Source: Clonostachys chloroleuca
Taxonomy: Eukaryota; Ascomycota; Sordariomycetes; Hypocreales; Bionectriaceae
DNA length: 64,000 nt
Reading direction: 5' to 3'
NCBI GenBank assembly: GCA_037952775.1
Contig: JBANAY010000003.1
Coordinates: 31,682,001 to 31,746,000, forward strand
Positions 35,701 through 46,176 of this stretch are shown here, piece after piece (within the stretch, counting starts at the first letter, position 1; each line of letters begins with the position of its first letter). The notes under the pieces are model-generated. The model did not search any database. It was not told the DNA's origin and saw only the letters and a program-made list of their open reading frames with translations. The position numbers were made by a program, and so were the translations under genes.

Positions 35701-38540
35701 GGCGAGATTGAAGCTGGCATCGAGCAGTGTCTGGATTTGTTGTCTCGACTTGACATTGGGCAAACTCGAACTAGCGTTGCGGCCAAAGCAGCGATCAATC
35801 TACTCTTGCCCATTCTTGAACGGTTTTCTTCTCTTTGCCGCCAATCAGTTGACCGATTCCTTGATATTCACCGTGCGACCGGCCACATGGCTTTGCACTT
35901 GACCAAGAGTTTTGCGCAGATAGCTGCCAAGGGCTTCTGCACACCGCAGGAGAAGAGCGAGGAAACTGCAAATTCAGGCAAACTTGAATCTGGTACTGGT
36001 CTGGGTGACGGTCAAGGTGCTGAGGATATCAGCAAGGATATTCAAGATGATGAGGACCTGACAGAGTTGGCTCAAGAGCCCAACAAAGAGAAGAATGAGG
36101 AGATGGAGGATGAAAAAGATGCTGTCGATATGGCTGACGATGAGCTCGAGGGTGACTTGGGTAGTGTTGGCGGGGACGAGGATGAAGAGGAAGGATCAAA
36201 GAAGGGAGATGAGGATGAGGACGATGAGGACGACATAGACGAGGAGACTGGAGATGTTGATGATCTTGACCCCACGGCGGTGGATGAGAAGATGTGGGAT
36301 GGTGAGAACGAGGATGAAGCAGAGAAAGACCAAGAGGGAGACAAGGGCGAGGGTCAGAAGCAGGATGATGAACAAATGGCTGCGGATGACGACAAGAAGC
36401 AGAAAAATAATGGAGAGCCCGAGCCAGAAGAGTCGAAGAACAATGACGACGAGCCCGATCCGGAAGATGTGGAGGGTGAACATGAGGATGCCAAGCCCCA
36501 GGAGGAGCTCAACAAGCAGGAGCAAACTGCACAGGAGAACGATGCCCTGGCCCTGCCTGATGAAATGGACCTTGATTTTGACGACCCAGACGCCATGTCT
36601 TCGGATAGTGATGATCTTGACTTTGCTTCGGACACTGAGGAGCCAGTGCAAGAAGAAGCTGAGCCAGATGACCAGGTTGACGACGGTGAAGATGAAGGAA
36701 AAGACGTTCAAGAAGAGCAAGGTGATGCCCCTGAGCAAGACGAGAACGAGGAGAAGGAAGACGAGGAAGAGGTGGAAGGAGCAGGAGACGAAATACAAGA
36801 AGACCCTGTGGAGATGGAGGAAGAGAAGCAGGAGGAAGACCAGGCTGAAGAAGAAGCCGATAACCAGGCCCCTAGACCCGATGAGGCTACCACAGCGGAT
36901 AAAGACAATGTCGCCCCTAGTGATGTCAAGAGCTCGGGCTTAGATGACGAAGGTGATGCCATGGACCTCGACGAGGAGTTCCAGGACAAGGCCGCCCAAG
37001 ATGATGGGGAGAAGGGTCAGGCTAAGGCTGATGAAAATGCGGCTGCTGGCACCCAGGGCTCAGTTTCCAAGGATAAGGAGCCTCCTCAGAATCAGGAGGA
37101 GAATAACGAGGATGCTGAAGCCACAGAATCTGCTGCCAGCAACCCCTTTAGAAAGCTCGGAGACGCTCTCGAAAAGTGGCATCGACAGCAAGACGATATC
37201 AAAGATGCTGGACCAGACGATGAAGAAGAGAAACAGACCAACCAGCCTGATGCTGATCAAGGCCGGAAAGAGTTCCAGCATCTCCAGCACGACGATTCGG
37301 CAGCAGATGCGCAAGCCATGGGCACAGCCAAGGAGGAAGAGGTTCAGCCCATTGACGAATCCATGGCAATCGATGAAGAAAAGCAGGAACCCCAGAGCCG
37401 TGTCATGGAAGAAGATGATGATGAACCAGCCAACGACGAGAAACCCGATCAAATTGAACAGGATGAGCAAGCCGGTCCACAGGACAATAAGACTACGGAT
37501 CAAGAGGACGCGCGCTCGGGAGTCAAGACCCGGCAAGGAAATTTCAATCGAGAGCAGACCCCAATCGAGGAGGAAGAGCAGAAACTAGCGGAGAATGAAG
37601 ATGAGATGATGGAAGAAACGTCTACTCAGCTATCAACAAACATATATCCGACGGTCAGAGAGATCTACGAGATTTCGGAGAGTGCATGCAGCAATGGGTC
37701 GACTTCCAGAGCAAGACCCATGCTTTGTCGCTTTCTCTTACCTCCCAGCTCCGCCTCATCCTCACGCCTTCTCAGTCGACCAAACTCTCAGGCTCCTTCC
37801 GTACCGGAAAGCGACTCAATATCAAGCGTATCATCCCGTACATAGCCTCGAGCTACAAGAGAGACAAGATCTGGATGAGACGCAGCGTTCCTACCAAGCG
37901 AACATATCAGATCTTGCTGTGCGTTGATGACAGCAAGAGTATGGGAGAGACGGCATCAGGAACCCTGGCCATGGAATCACTCGTCATGGTCTCGCGCTCG
38001 CTCACAATGCTGGAGGCCGGGCAGGTCGGTGTGGTGGGATTCGGCGGGGAAGTGTTCACGGCGCACGAGTTGACGGACCCGTTTGCCGCCGATGCTGGAG
38101 CTAAGGTCCTGCAGAACTTCACCTTCTCTCAGGACCGTACCGACATTGCGCTATTGATCCGACAGACAATTGACAAGTTCCGAGCGGCGCGCCAGTCCGG
38201 TAGCAACTCTGACTTGTGGCAGCTCTCACTTATCCTATCCGACGGTCTCACGCCTTCGTCTGCGCACGACAACATCCGGCGGCTGCTCCGAGAGGCAATC
38301 GAGGAGCGCATCATGATTGTGTTCATCATCATGGACGACACGGGGAAGAAGAAGGGCGACAGCGTGCTGGAGCTCAAAGAGGCCAAATTCGTCAAGGAGG
38401 GAGGCGAGAGCCGGGTTGTGATTGAGCGGTATCTCGATACATTCCCGTTCCAGTACTATCTAATTGTGCATCATCTGGAGGAGTTGCCCAGTGCGCTGGC
38501 TGGATTGTTACGTACTTGGTTCTCAGAGGTCACGGCATGA
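23703..38540 (+). CDS. MDN1: Midasin, the dynein-like AAA ATPase of 60S ribosome assembly; one apparent frameshift
   Basis: Exons are 23703-30917 and 30970-38540, with a 52-bp intron. The product is about 4,930 residues if one missing base near 37,638 is allowed for. Six AAA modules are visible by their Walker A loops: GLPGSGKTS (about 24,627), GETGIGKTT (25,625), GPTSAGKTS (26,970), GETGCGKTT (27,850), GSPGVGKTT (28,989) and SPSGYGKTV (29,920). A long helical linker follows, then an Asp/Glu-rich region (about 36,030-37,620) and a C-terminal MIDAS domain with DDSKSMGE (about 37,925). Midasin strips Rsa4 and Ytm1 from pre-60S particles in the nucleolus and nucleoplasm. The start at MAVIDVSRQRRSLLSD is chosen over upstream in-frame ATGs because family similarity begins there. 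The frame breaks between the acidic region and the MIDAS domain. Confidence 0.95.
36030..37620 (+). repeat. Acidic (Asp/Glu-rich) low-complexity coding tract of MDN1
   Basis: GAG, GAA, GAT and GAC codons dominate for about 530 codons, giving the long acidic tether that links the ATPase ring to the MIDAS domain in midasins. Opposite-strand open frames here are by-products of this codon bias. Confidence 0.85.
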
Positions 38541-39546
38541 TACCTATAGACTTGTTGTTTGTGCTCTGGAGGGGGAAGAGTAGACGAGACGAGACGGTTG
38601 AGTTTATACAGATGGACAGCTTCGGACAGCATGCATAGCGGCGTTACACGGTGGGCGCATTTTTCGATGTTTTGACTTTTTCAGTTTTACATATTTGATG
38701 TTTAAAAATGTGTATGGATAATTTATGTTATTTATTCATGGTTTCATACAACCACACAGCATCTTGGTCTCGTGACACGGGTGGATAAGATTACATGCAA
38801 CATCTCATTGATCGCCATGCTTAGCCACCAGAGTCCTGGGGGAAAGTGAGGAAAGCTGGCCTAGTCTATAGGTTTAGATTAAGCTAGGGAGACCAGAAGG
38901 GCCATACATAGGTAGCTCGGTGTCTATGATGGAAATATGTTTCTTTAAAACTACATAAGGTAAGCACACTACTACCCACCACCACCCGATACCAAAGCTA
39001 CCACGGCCAGACGGGCCATGCCAAACCATGCCCATGCAAAAGTGGTAGACGCTGTGTGGTGCCTCAGCTGGGGCTGAAGGAAGCCATTTCCAGTCAGATA
39101 TCCCGCGTTTCGCCACGGGACCCCTGATCTCGATCTGCGTTGGGGGTGGCACTAGCTGATATTTGAACAAATGTGCTGCGCTATTGATGCAAGCATGCTG
39201 TCTAGACCCTCATCGCACATCTCGGCCTAGGCGCCATGACCCTCAAGAATGAAGGAGTAATTACCCCAGGGGCGAGATTAAGAAACGTTTGTAATGGAGC
39301 AAGGGGGAAAGAATAGGAAGATGGAAAAGCAAAAGGACAGCTCACCGCCCTTGGTTAGCATTCGCGATAGATGGATGGACGATAGACAGAGCTCCCTGTC
39401 AGGTCTCGGGCTGACACAAAGCTCATCACCCGCTTAATACAGCAAGGCAATTCAAGTCTGCCTTATTAATACCCCTCCTCCCCTCCCACCCCTCACTCTC
39501 TTCTCTCCCTCTCAAGCCACCGCCGCTGTTCTCAGATTGAAGGAAA
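38541..39546. promoter_or_regulatory. 1-kb region between MDN1 and the kinase gene
   Basis: It holds the 3' end of MDN1 (AT-rich, about 38660-38760) and the promoter of the next gene. A CT-rich tract (about 39471-39517) lies just upstream of the kinase start, a common fungal leader feature. No gene or RNA is seen. Confidence 0.5.
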
Positions 39547-42146
39547 ATGGGAACCCTCTTCCGTGCTTTCCGCGCCGGTTTCAATATAGCAGGAGTGACT
39601 ACAGGTCCGCCTGATAAGCCACCCGACTGGGCTTCCTTCCAAAAAATATGTTCCTTCACTTGGAAGTCGTACGTCAATTTCTATCCATGCTCACTCTCAT
39701 CCCATCTTTCCCCATCCTCTTAGAAGCGGCACTACCGAGAACCCAGCAACTCTTAAACTGACGATGCAGCCATGACTCAGAGACGCCTACTTGGAAGAGA
39801 TGTGCTTCTCATTCCATGATCGCTTGAAGGAATGGCCCCAAAAACCGACCCATATCACATTCAAGTATCTTCAAGCAGTTGACTTCTGCTTCCACCTGGG
39901 TTCTGCCCAGATGGTAGACTGGGGTCTGAACAATATCACCCTCATTGAAGAAGTTGGCGTGATCAAACCTGGCGTGGGCACAACTGGTGATGCATACGAG
40001 TTAGCTCGTCTGCATTCTTACGGCCAGGAGCTGGCGGACCTTCTGCGTGATCGACCAAGACTGGAAAAGGAAAGTGGGGGAATTGCGTGGAAGGCGAGAA
40101 TGAAGAGAGTGGTGACTGCGGACTGGACAACAGAAGCGACTTCGAATACAGTCGCCGCAACAACTAGCTCGATGACTATGGTCCCAGCCGTCGTTGTGGA
40201 GGAGCCTACAACGCGATCTTTACCGCAGAAACCGTCACCGGGGCCATCTGAATCTACTATAAGTCTGTCAGGTCCTACTCTGCCCGGGCGGCGCAAGCTT
40301 CCGCCACCTTGGCCGCCAAAATCGACATCGACTACAGACTCGGGTGTCAGTTTTGGCACCATAGGTCCTCAGCTATCCCCCAAACCTTCAAAAGCAGAAC
40401 TGGGTCGAAAACAGTCTCGAAATTCCCTTCTTGATAAGCCAGGCGATTCTCGTTCTGGGGCTGCCGAGAATGGCAACCCATCGCCAAGACTGTCGCCTAA
40501 GCCGTCTCAGTCACGGCTACACCGAGAGCGATCTCAAAATTCCCTTCTTGCTAAACCAGGCGATTCTCGTTCTGGAGCTGTCGAGAGCGGCAACCCGTCT
40601 CCAAGGCTGTCCCCCAAGCCCTCACAACCGCGGTTGCATAAAGAGCGATCTCGAAATTCCCTAATTGATAAACCAAGTGATTCTCAATCCAGAAGCATCA
40701 ATGACAGTAATCAGAATGTGAAGGCGGCAACCCCTGATGATATGGCCAAGCAGTTCAAAGTTAGGAAAGATACCTTTGAGCTGAGGCTCAAGGCTCAAGC
40801 AGATCGTCAACCAAGGAACCCAGTCGCCAGTCCAGCACCCAGTTCAGAAAGTCGACGATTATCCCCGAGTCCTCGTCGCCACCATCTCCCGGACCTAGTA
40901 CGTGATTCAAGGCTTGATACGACCTTTGATCTGAATAGCCGGACGGTCTGTCACGTTTCCTTCATAACCAATCTCGCCAGCCGACAGCGCCGAGTTAAGA
41001 CGGAAGTGAGATGGAAGAGAAGTAAAAGAATCGGAGCCGGTGGTTTCGGAAGCATTTGGCTTGAGAGATGCGTCGAGGGTGGGAGTCTGGGGCAGCTTCG
41101 GGCTGTGAAGGAGATTGCAAAGCAGCCAGACGCTACACATGCCGTTGACTATACAAGAGAACTTGAAGCCATTGCCAAGTTTTCTCACGAGAGGGTGAGT
41201 TTCGTTTTCTGTCGAAAAGTGGTGCATGTGACTAATGAAGTTTAGTATTCAGCATTCTTTGTCCAGTCGACGGGTTGGTACGAAGACGAATACAGCATTT
41301 TCATACCAATGGACTATCATGAAATGGGTGATCTACAGCAATTCATGAAGAGGCCGCTCCCCGAGAGAGAGGTGAAGGACATCATCTCACAGATCCTCGA
41401 GGGTTTGTCGTTGATGCACGACAATGGATTTACACATCGAGATCTCAAACCAGCGGTAAGGATGAATTACGCTCCCTGTTCAGTGAGAATAGAAGCGGCT
41501 GATGACTCGGCGCTAGAACATATTGGTGGTGGAGACATCTCCTCAATGGTGGGTGAAGATTACAGATTTCGGGATATCAAAAAGAGCAGAGGAGTCTTCG
41601 CCGTTGTGTACAGTCATTGGCACACCCGCCTATCTTGCCCCAGAAGTTCGAAGCATGCAACATCGGCCTCGACACCTCGGCCCAGGCGGTAACAGCACTG
41701 CTAGACAGAGCGACTCTTACACCAACGCAGTTGATCTTTGGTCGGCCGGAGTGATTGCATATCAGTTGCTCACGACTCAATTGGTCTTTTCGGAACCTGG
41801 AAGTCTGCAAAACTACGCGGGTGGAAAGGCAAAGTTCCCTCGTCTACCTCTCACGCGCGTTGGTGCCAGCGAAATTTGTTTAGAGTTGCTAGGGAAGCTA
41901 TTGTCACCAGCGGCTGCAGATAGACCTTCTGCGGCTGAGGCTTTGGCCCATTCATGGATGCTTACACCTGATATGATGGGCAGCCAAATCGGAAGGCCAA
42001 GTAAACTACTTGAGTATTTCTACCAACAGCCCACAAACAGAACTTGTTGCTCAGTATTGCTAACGTGGTGCAGCACTTATCACAGTCATCAAGTCTATTC
42101 GGTCACTGAAGAGGCGAGTGCAGAATGGCCTAGCACATTGGGTTGA
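39547..42146 (+). CDS. Protein kinase with unrecognised N-terminal region and 39-residue tandem repeats
   Basis: Exons are 39547-39668, 39781-41194, 41246-41455 and 41517-42146, giving 791 residues. Residues 1 to about 140 form a folded-looking region I do not recognise (WASFQKICSFTWKSDAYLEE, HITFKYLQAVDFCFHLGSAQ). A long Ser/Pro-rich linker with three 39-residue repeats (239 to about 345) follows. The kinase domain starts near residue 452 (RIGAGGFGSIWLERC) with LRAVKEIAK, HRDLKPANILV at 576-586, DFG at 599-601 and GTPAYLAPEV. All catalytic residues are present, so it should be active, probably on Ser/Thr. The 31-50 residues after the kinase core are uncertain and another intron there is possible. 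I can assign no substrate or pathway. Confidence 0.75.
40373..40693 (+). repeat. Three tandem 117-bp coding repeats in the kinase gene
   Basis: Units begin at 40373, 40490 and 40607, each 117 bp (39 codons), the third shorter. Each unit opens LSPKPS, has a basic RSRNSL or RSQNSL block and then KPGDSRSGA (KPSDSQSR in the third). Units differ at scattered bases, so the duplication is not brand new, and all stay in frame. Confidence 0.9.
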
Positions 42147-42681
42147 GTTGGTAGTTACTATACCCGTGAATATCAAGTGGAATCTCGCCCGGGTCTGCAT
42201 ACAGGTATTAGGTGTGCTTATAATAATATATAATAGTAATCTAGGAGATATACCCGTGGTATTTTCGGACCAGCCAACACCACAGTCCGCCTTGAGGAGT
42301 GCGATGGCAGCGTGAGTCTCGGGTAGGATGGACTACCCTACACGGTCTCAAGTTCATATTTCACAAAGTGATCGCCGTCCCAATCCATCTACCCGGTCGC
42401 GCTCGCGACTCACAGCGGCCCTCATTGGACCCCAAATGCCGGATCTCCCCTCACTAAATGCCACCACAGCCCGCCTAGCTGGGGCCCCTGTGGGCTTGAC
42501 CCTGGCCCAACTGACCTTTAAATGTCCTTGTCTTAGAACCTCATTCCCAGCCGTCCCCTCCTTTTTGTCGTAGACAACGAGTTCATCGCCAGACCGGGCA
42601 CCCGGGAACGAGACGTTTTCACTTCCTCCCTTCCTCGTCAGTCCGCATCAGTTATTATTATTGTTATTGTTGCCGTCGGGT
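42147..42681. promoter_or_regulatory. Region between the kinase and isochorismatase genes
   Basis: These 535 bases hold the kinase 3' end and the next promoter. A TTA/TTG microsatellite-like run (about 42652-42672) lies directly before the start codon. No gene is seen. Confidence 0.45.
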
Positions 42682-43872
42682 ATGTCCCTTTTTGCCCTGC
42701 CAACAGCAACCTATAAGGCCATCCCGTGGCAGTGTGGACGTCGTCGACTGCAGCACCAGCTGCTCCCCATCTTCGCTAGAACCGCAGCGACGTCTACCCC
42801 TTCCGCTCGATCGCAGTTTCACCAACGCGCCTATACCATGGCTGTGAATGGTGATCAGGGCCTGCGGCTCAGTAAGTCTTTAGGCATAGCGGCGAGCCCG
42901 TAACGGGAATAGAGCGCAGAATGGCTAATACTTCCCTCATAGAAAACCCCAATCTCTTGTGAGTGAGGATAATCAGGGCCCGATGAGTCAATTCCAAGAG
43001 GAGACCCAGCAAGAGGGGAAATTCGGGATGGGCAAAAGAAAACCCATACCCCTAGGAGAGAGCCAGCTCTGGGCCAATCTCAGACACAGAAGCGATCCTA
43101 CGTCATCAGCCGCATGCTCGTGCTTGCGACGGCACATGGGGCGGAACTGGATGAAATGAGATGGGATGAGATGAAATGGGCGCAAAACCCAAGCTAACGG
43201 CCATTTCTTTACAGTGTTTGCGACATCCAAGAGAAATTCCAAACAGCGATCCATGAGTTCGATAAAATGTATGCTCTTTTCTTCTCTCACTTTTTTTCAT
43301 TGTCATGAACCGGGGAGACAAGGCAAGATCAGATAAAAACTAACCAACCTCTCCGCCCGCTTCCCACAAACAGCGTCCTCACAACCAAGAAGCTCCTCGT
43401 CTTCGCCAACAACTTCTCCATCCCCGTCCACACCACCACCCAGACGGTCGCCAAGCTCGGCCCGACCGTCGCTGAGCTGGCCTCCCTCCTCCCCTCGCCG
43501 GCCCACGACAAGACCAAGTTCTCCATGTACATCCCCCCCATCGCGTCCCAGCTCGCCCCCTCCTCTGCCGTCGCCCTCGTGGGCATCGAGAGCCACATCT
43601 GCATCACCCAGACTGCCCTCGACCTCCGCGACGCGGGACACCGCGTCTACGTCATCGCCGACGCCGTCAGCAGCGCCAACCCCGCCGAGGTCACCGTCGC
43701 ACTCGACCGCCTCCGCGCCGAAGCCGGCATCACCGTGACTACCAGCGAGAGCTGGATGTACGAGACCGTTGGCGACGCTGCCCACCCGGGCTTCAAGAGC
43801 CTCCTCGGCGTCGTCAAGACCTCGCTGGCGGATACCAAGACCGTCCTCGGCGCGCTGCCTCCAAAGATTTAG
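42682..43872 (+). CDS. Isochorismatase-family cysteine hydrolase (ISOC1/ISOC2-like)
   Basis: Exons are 42682-42871, 42943-42958, 43215-43268 and 43374-43872, giving 252 residues; exon 2 is a 16-nt micro-exon. Together exons 1-3 rebuild the family start KNPNLFVCDIQEKF, which holds the catalytic Asp (D72). The catalytic Lys is in DKTKFSM (about K133 or K135) and the nucleophile is C163 in VGIESHICITQTALDL. The first 52 residues are rich in Arg, Gln and Ser with no acidic residue until the second in-frame ATG (MAVNGDQGLRL, position 42838), so they look like a mitochondrial presequence. The substrate is unknown for this branch. Exon 4 is strongly GC-rich with C-ending codons. Confidence 0.88.
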
Positions 43873-44311
43873 TTGCAGAGGGGGGAGTTCTGCTTTTCTC
43901 TTAGATTAGAGTGTGAGGATTTCATTGAATCAAATTGGACATGGCCCGTTTTGAATTGATAGTAGACCCTGCATATCACATCCAGGCTGGAATCTTCTGC
44001 CGAGACTTCTTCATTCTTCTCACCATGCATTTTAATTCGTCAGTACACTGCAGATCTACACCTTTATACCCCCCTTCAAGATATACGTTCTGTATCTATT
44101 ACATGTTCATATTCACACGTTTGTTTGATCATGAACTGGTACCTGGCAGCAGTGTATATGATAAAAAACATTTTCTATTTTTTTTTTTTGGTCTTCTTCT
44201 CTCATCTTTTTCTCTTTTATTCATCATACACATAGTGCAGTGACTACTTCTAGCTACTGTTCCTGCACAGGGGCAACAAGGTAAGATACAGGAGATCCTC
44301 GCTGCTACCTA
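43873..44311. other. Convergent 3' region after the isochorismatase gene
   Basis: About 440 AT-rich bases between converging stops, with a run of about 12 T at 44178-44189. No gene is seen. Confidence 0.5.
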
Positions 44312-46176
44312 TCAAACCTTCGGTTTAGGAGGAGGAGCCATCCATGAAAAAGCGGACGCCCCGCCGACTGGGTTCGCTACCTTTGGAAGGGTCTGTGAGT
44401 TGCGAGCCTCACGACTAGTGTTGTGCGACGAAGATTTCGCTTCGGGCCCGTAACTCACGGCTCTTTTCGTGTCCCAACGAATATTACCATTTGATATCGA
44501 TTCCCCAAGACCGGCCTGACTCTTGCGGCGTCCTTCTCCACCTTCTCTCGTCGTCGAAGGTGCTGGTTCGTACGAGGAACCAGTCCTAGCCGAGTTTGAT
44601 TTCTGTGGCTTCAGAACCTTCATGTTACGGCTTGGGCGAGCTGCCGGCTGATATCCGCTCAAAGGTCCTGTTTCCCTAGGTGAGCCGTCTGCCCCGTTGG
44701 TCCCTCCTTGACGCCACGGTCCCCAAATGCCGCTTGGTGGTTCCTTCCGGCTCGACTCAGACGTGATTGAACCTTCTTTGATACTCGATTCTCCGTCAGT
44801 CCTAGCTTTCACAGACTTGTCACTCTCCAAGCCAGCTTCGGAGGCGCTGCTTGGTCCCATATCCTTGGTGCTTTCGGACATGGCACCTAGAGGGGAGTTG
44901 GGCCGGCTGACATCGTCGTCCCCGTGATGCTGTGGACTTGTTGGGCGGATGTACTCGACGCGGTTGTTTTCTGAGGAGAGATCGCTTAGTACGAATGGCG
45001 CCGCGTTCGCGTTCAGCCTTGGCTTGTCGGGAATGAGGTTTGCGGTACATATGTGCTTGAAAACAGCATCATCCTCTGGTCTCACAAACGGCACTCGTAA
45101 GCGAGACCTGTCACTCCCATACAAGAGCATTGTGTTCTGGGAGAACAGTATATCAGCCGAGTGGAGTCTTAATGCATCGCTTCCGACGTAAATGCGAATG
45201 CCTCGATCGTCTCTCAATAGATCATTCATATCCATCCCGACTACTTCAAACGCGACGACCATGGAGGGAACAGGACGTTCGGGGTTGGCTGATCGACTAT
45301 GATGGAGAATAGTGGCTTCCGCGAAATAAACGTTCAACCGAGCCCGGTAGGTGCCATCCATATCTCGCTGAACTTCATCAGCAAGGCCGAGCTCTTTGAT
45401 CAACGAGAAATCAACCGTGGACTTTTGTGAACCAGTACAAACATCAGCATACAGAAGCGAATTATGTGCGAAGTTTGTTGTCAACCAGCAGCGCACAATG
45501 GACGGCACACTTCCGAGAACGAACAACGAAGCCGGTGGCTCGAGAATTTCCAGGGAGGAGTCGTCATCATCTTCTACAGCGAAGGTTGTATCAAGGCCTA
45601 GGCTGCTCGCTCGCCCAGACGCCACTGAATGGTGTGAATGAACCGAATGTCCTGCTGAACTGTGTCTACCGTCGGATTTATGGGAGAGAGATCGTTCCAT
45701 CATCAGGCTGCTGGCCGGTCGCGCTGGTCCAAAGTCTCCCGAGTGACGATTGTTGTGCCCAGCCCAGCTTGATCCATGCAGCGCACTCTCATCGAATCGA
45801 ACACTGTTAGCCCTTGAAGCAGCCCCCCGCCGAGCTGGCTCCTCTTCTGCAGGACCTAGGTGCAACGAGTTGAGAAGCTGCTCTCCCTGTTCATCCAAGT
45901 CATCAAAGAGGCCTTCCTGTGAAACGGGACCTAGTCTATTAGCTAAATTGGCCGAACAGCGGGGTCGAGATGAAATTCCATACCATGCTGGGGCGTTCCA
46001 CTGAGGACCCCCGGAAAGGGGGAGTTCCAAACTGACTTGAGGGCGGCGTCGTCTGCTTGACGCTTTTCCAGTTTCGTGATTCGATCCGCATGGTTGGCTT
46101 GAGCGTACTGAACCTGCTTCACTTCCATCTGTAAATTATACAGATCTTCTCGCGTGACAACGAAGTGTGGATCCAT
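44312..46176 (-). CDS. Conserved fungal protein of unknown function, coiled-coil N-terminus
   Basis: Exons on the minus strand are 46176-45984 and 45930-44312, with a 53-bp intron, giving 603 residues. The start is the ATG giving MDPHFVVTREDLYNLQMEV. Residues 1-47 form an amphipathic coiled coil. A Ser/His-rich stretch comes next, then a compact, well-conserved-looking domain (SLFVLGSVPSIVRCWLTTNF to DILFSQNTMLLYGSDRSRLR) that may be all-beta. The last 250 residues are low in complexity and rich in S, R, P and G. A nearer acceptor at 45943 would make a 41-bp intron and add four residues (ANRL), so two isoforms are possible. I do not recognise a family with known function; the central part faintly recalls an aspartyl-protease-like fold without a clear catalytic motif. 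Confidence 0.75.

Noticed and set aside
36196..36798. Long open frames opposite and alongside the acidic part of MDN1
   Set aside because: They come from GAG/GAA/GAT codon repetition, giving runs of V, L and I or of S, and have no start context or family features.
37632..37643. Classical -1 programmed frameshift heptamer in MDN1
   Set aside because: The sequence TCAACAAAC does not fit X XXY YYZ in the reading frame, and no downstream pseudoknot was evident by eye.
39547..39960. HeLo or other prion-forming domain at the kinase N-terminus
   Set aside because: The typical HeLo start pattern is absent, so the idea rests only on overall layout.
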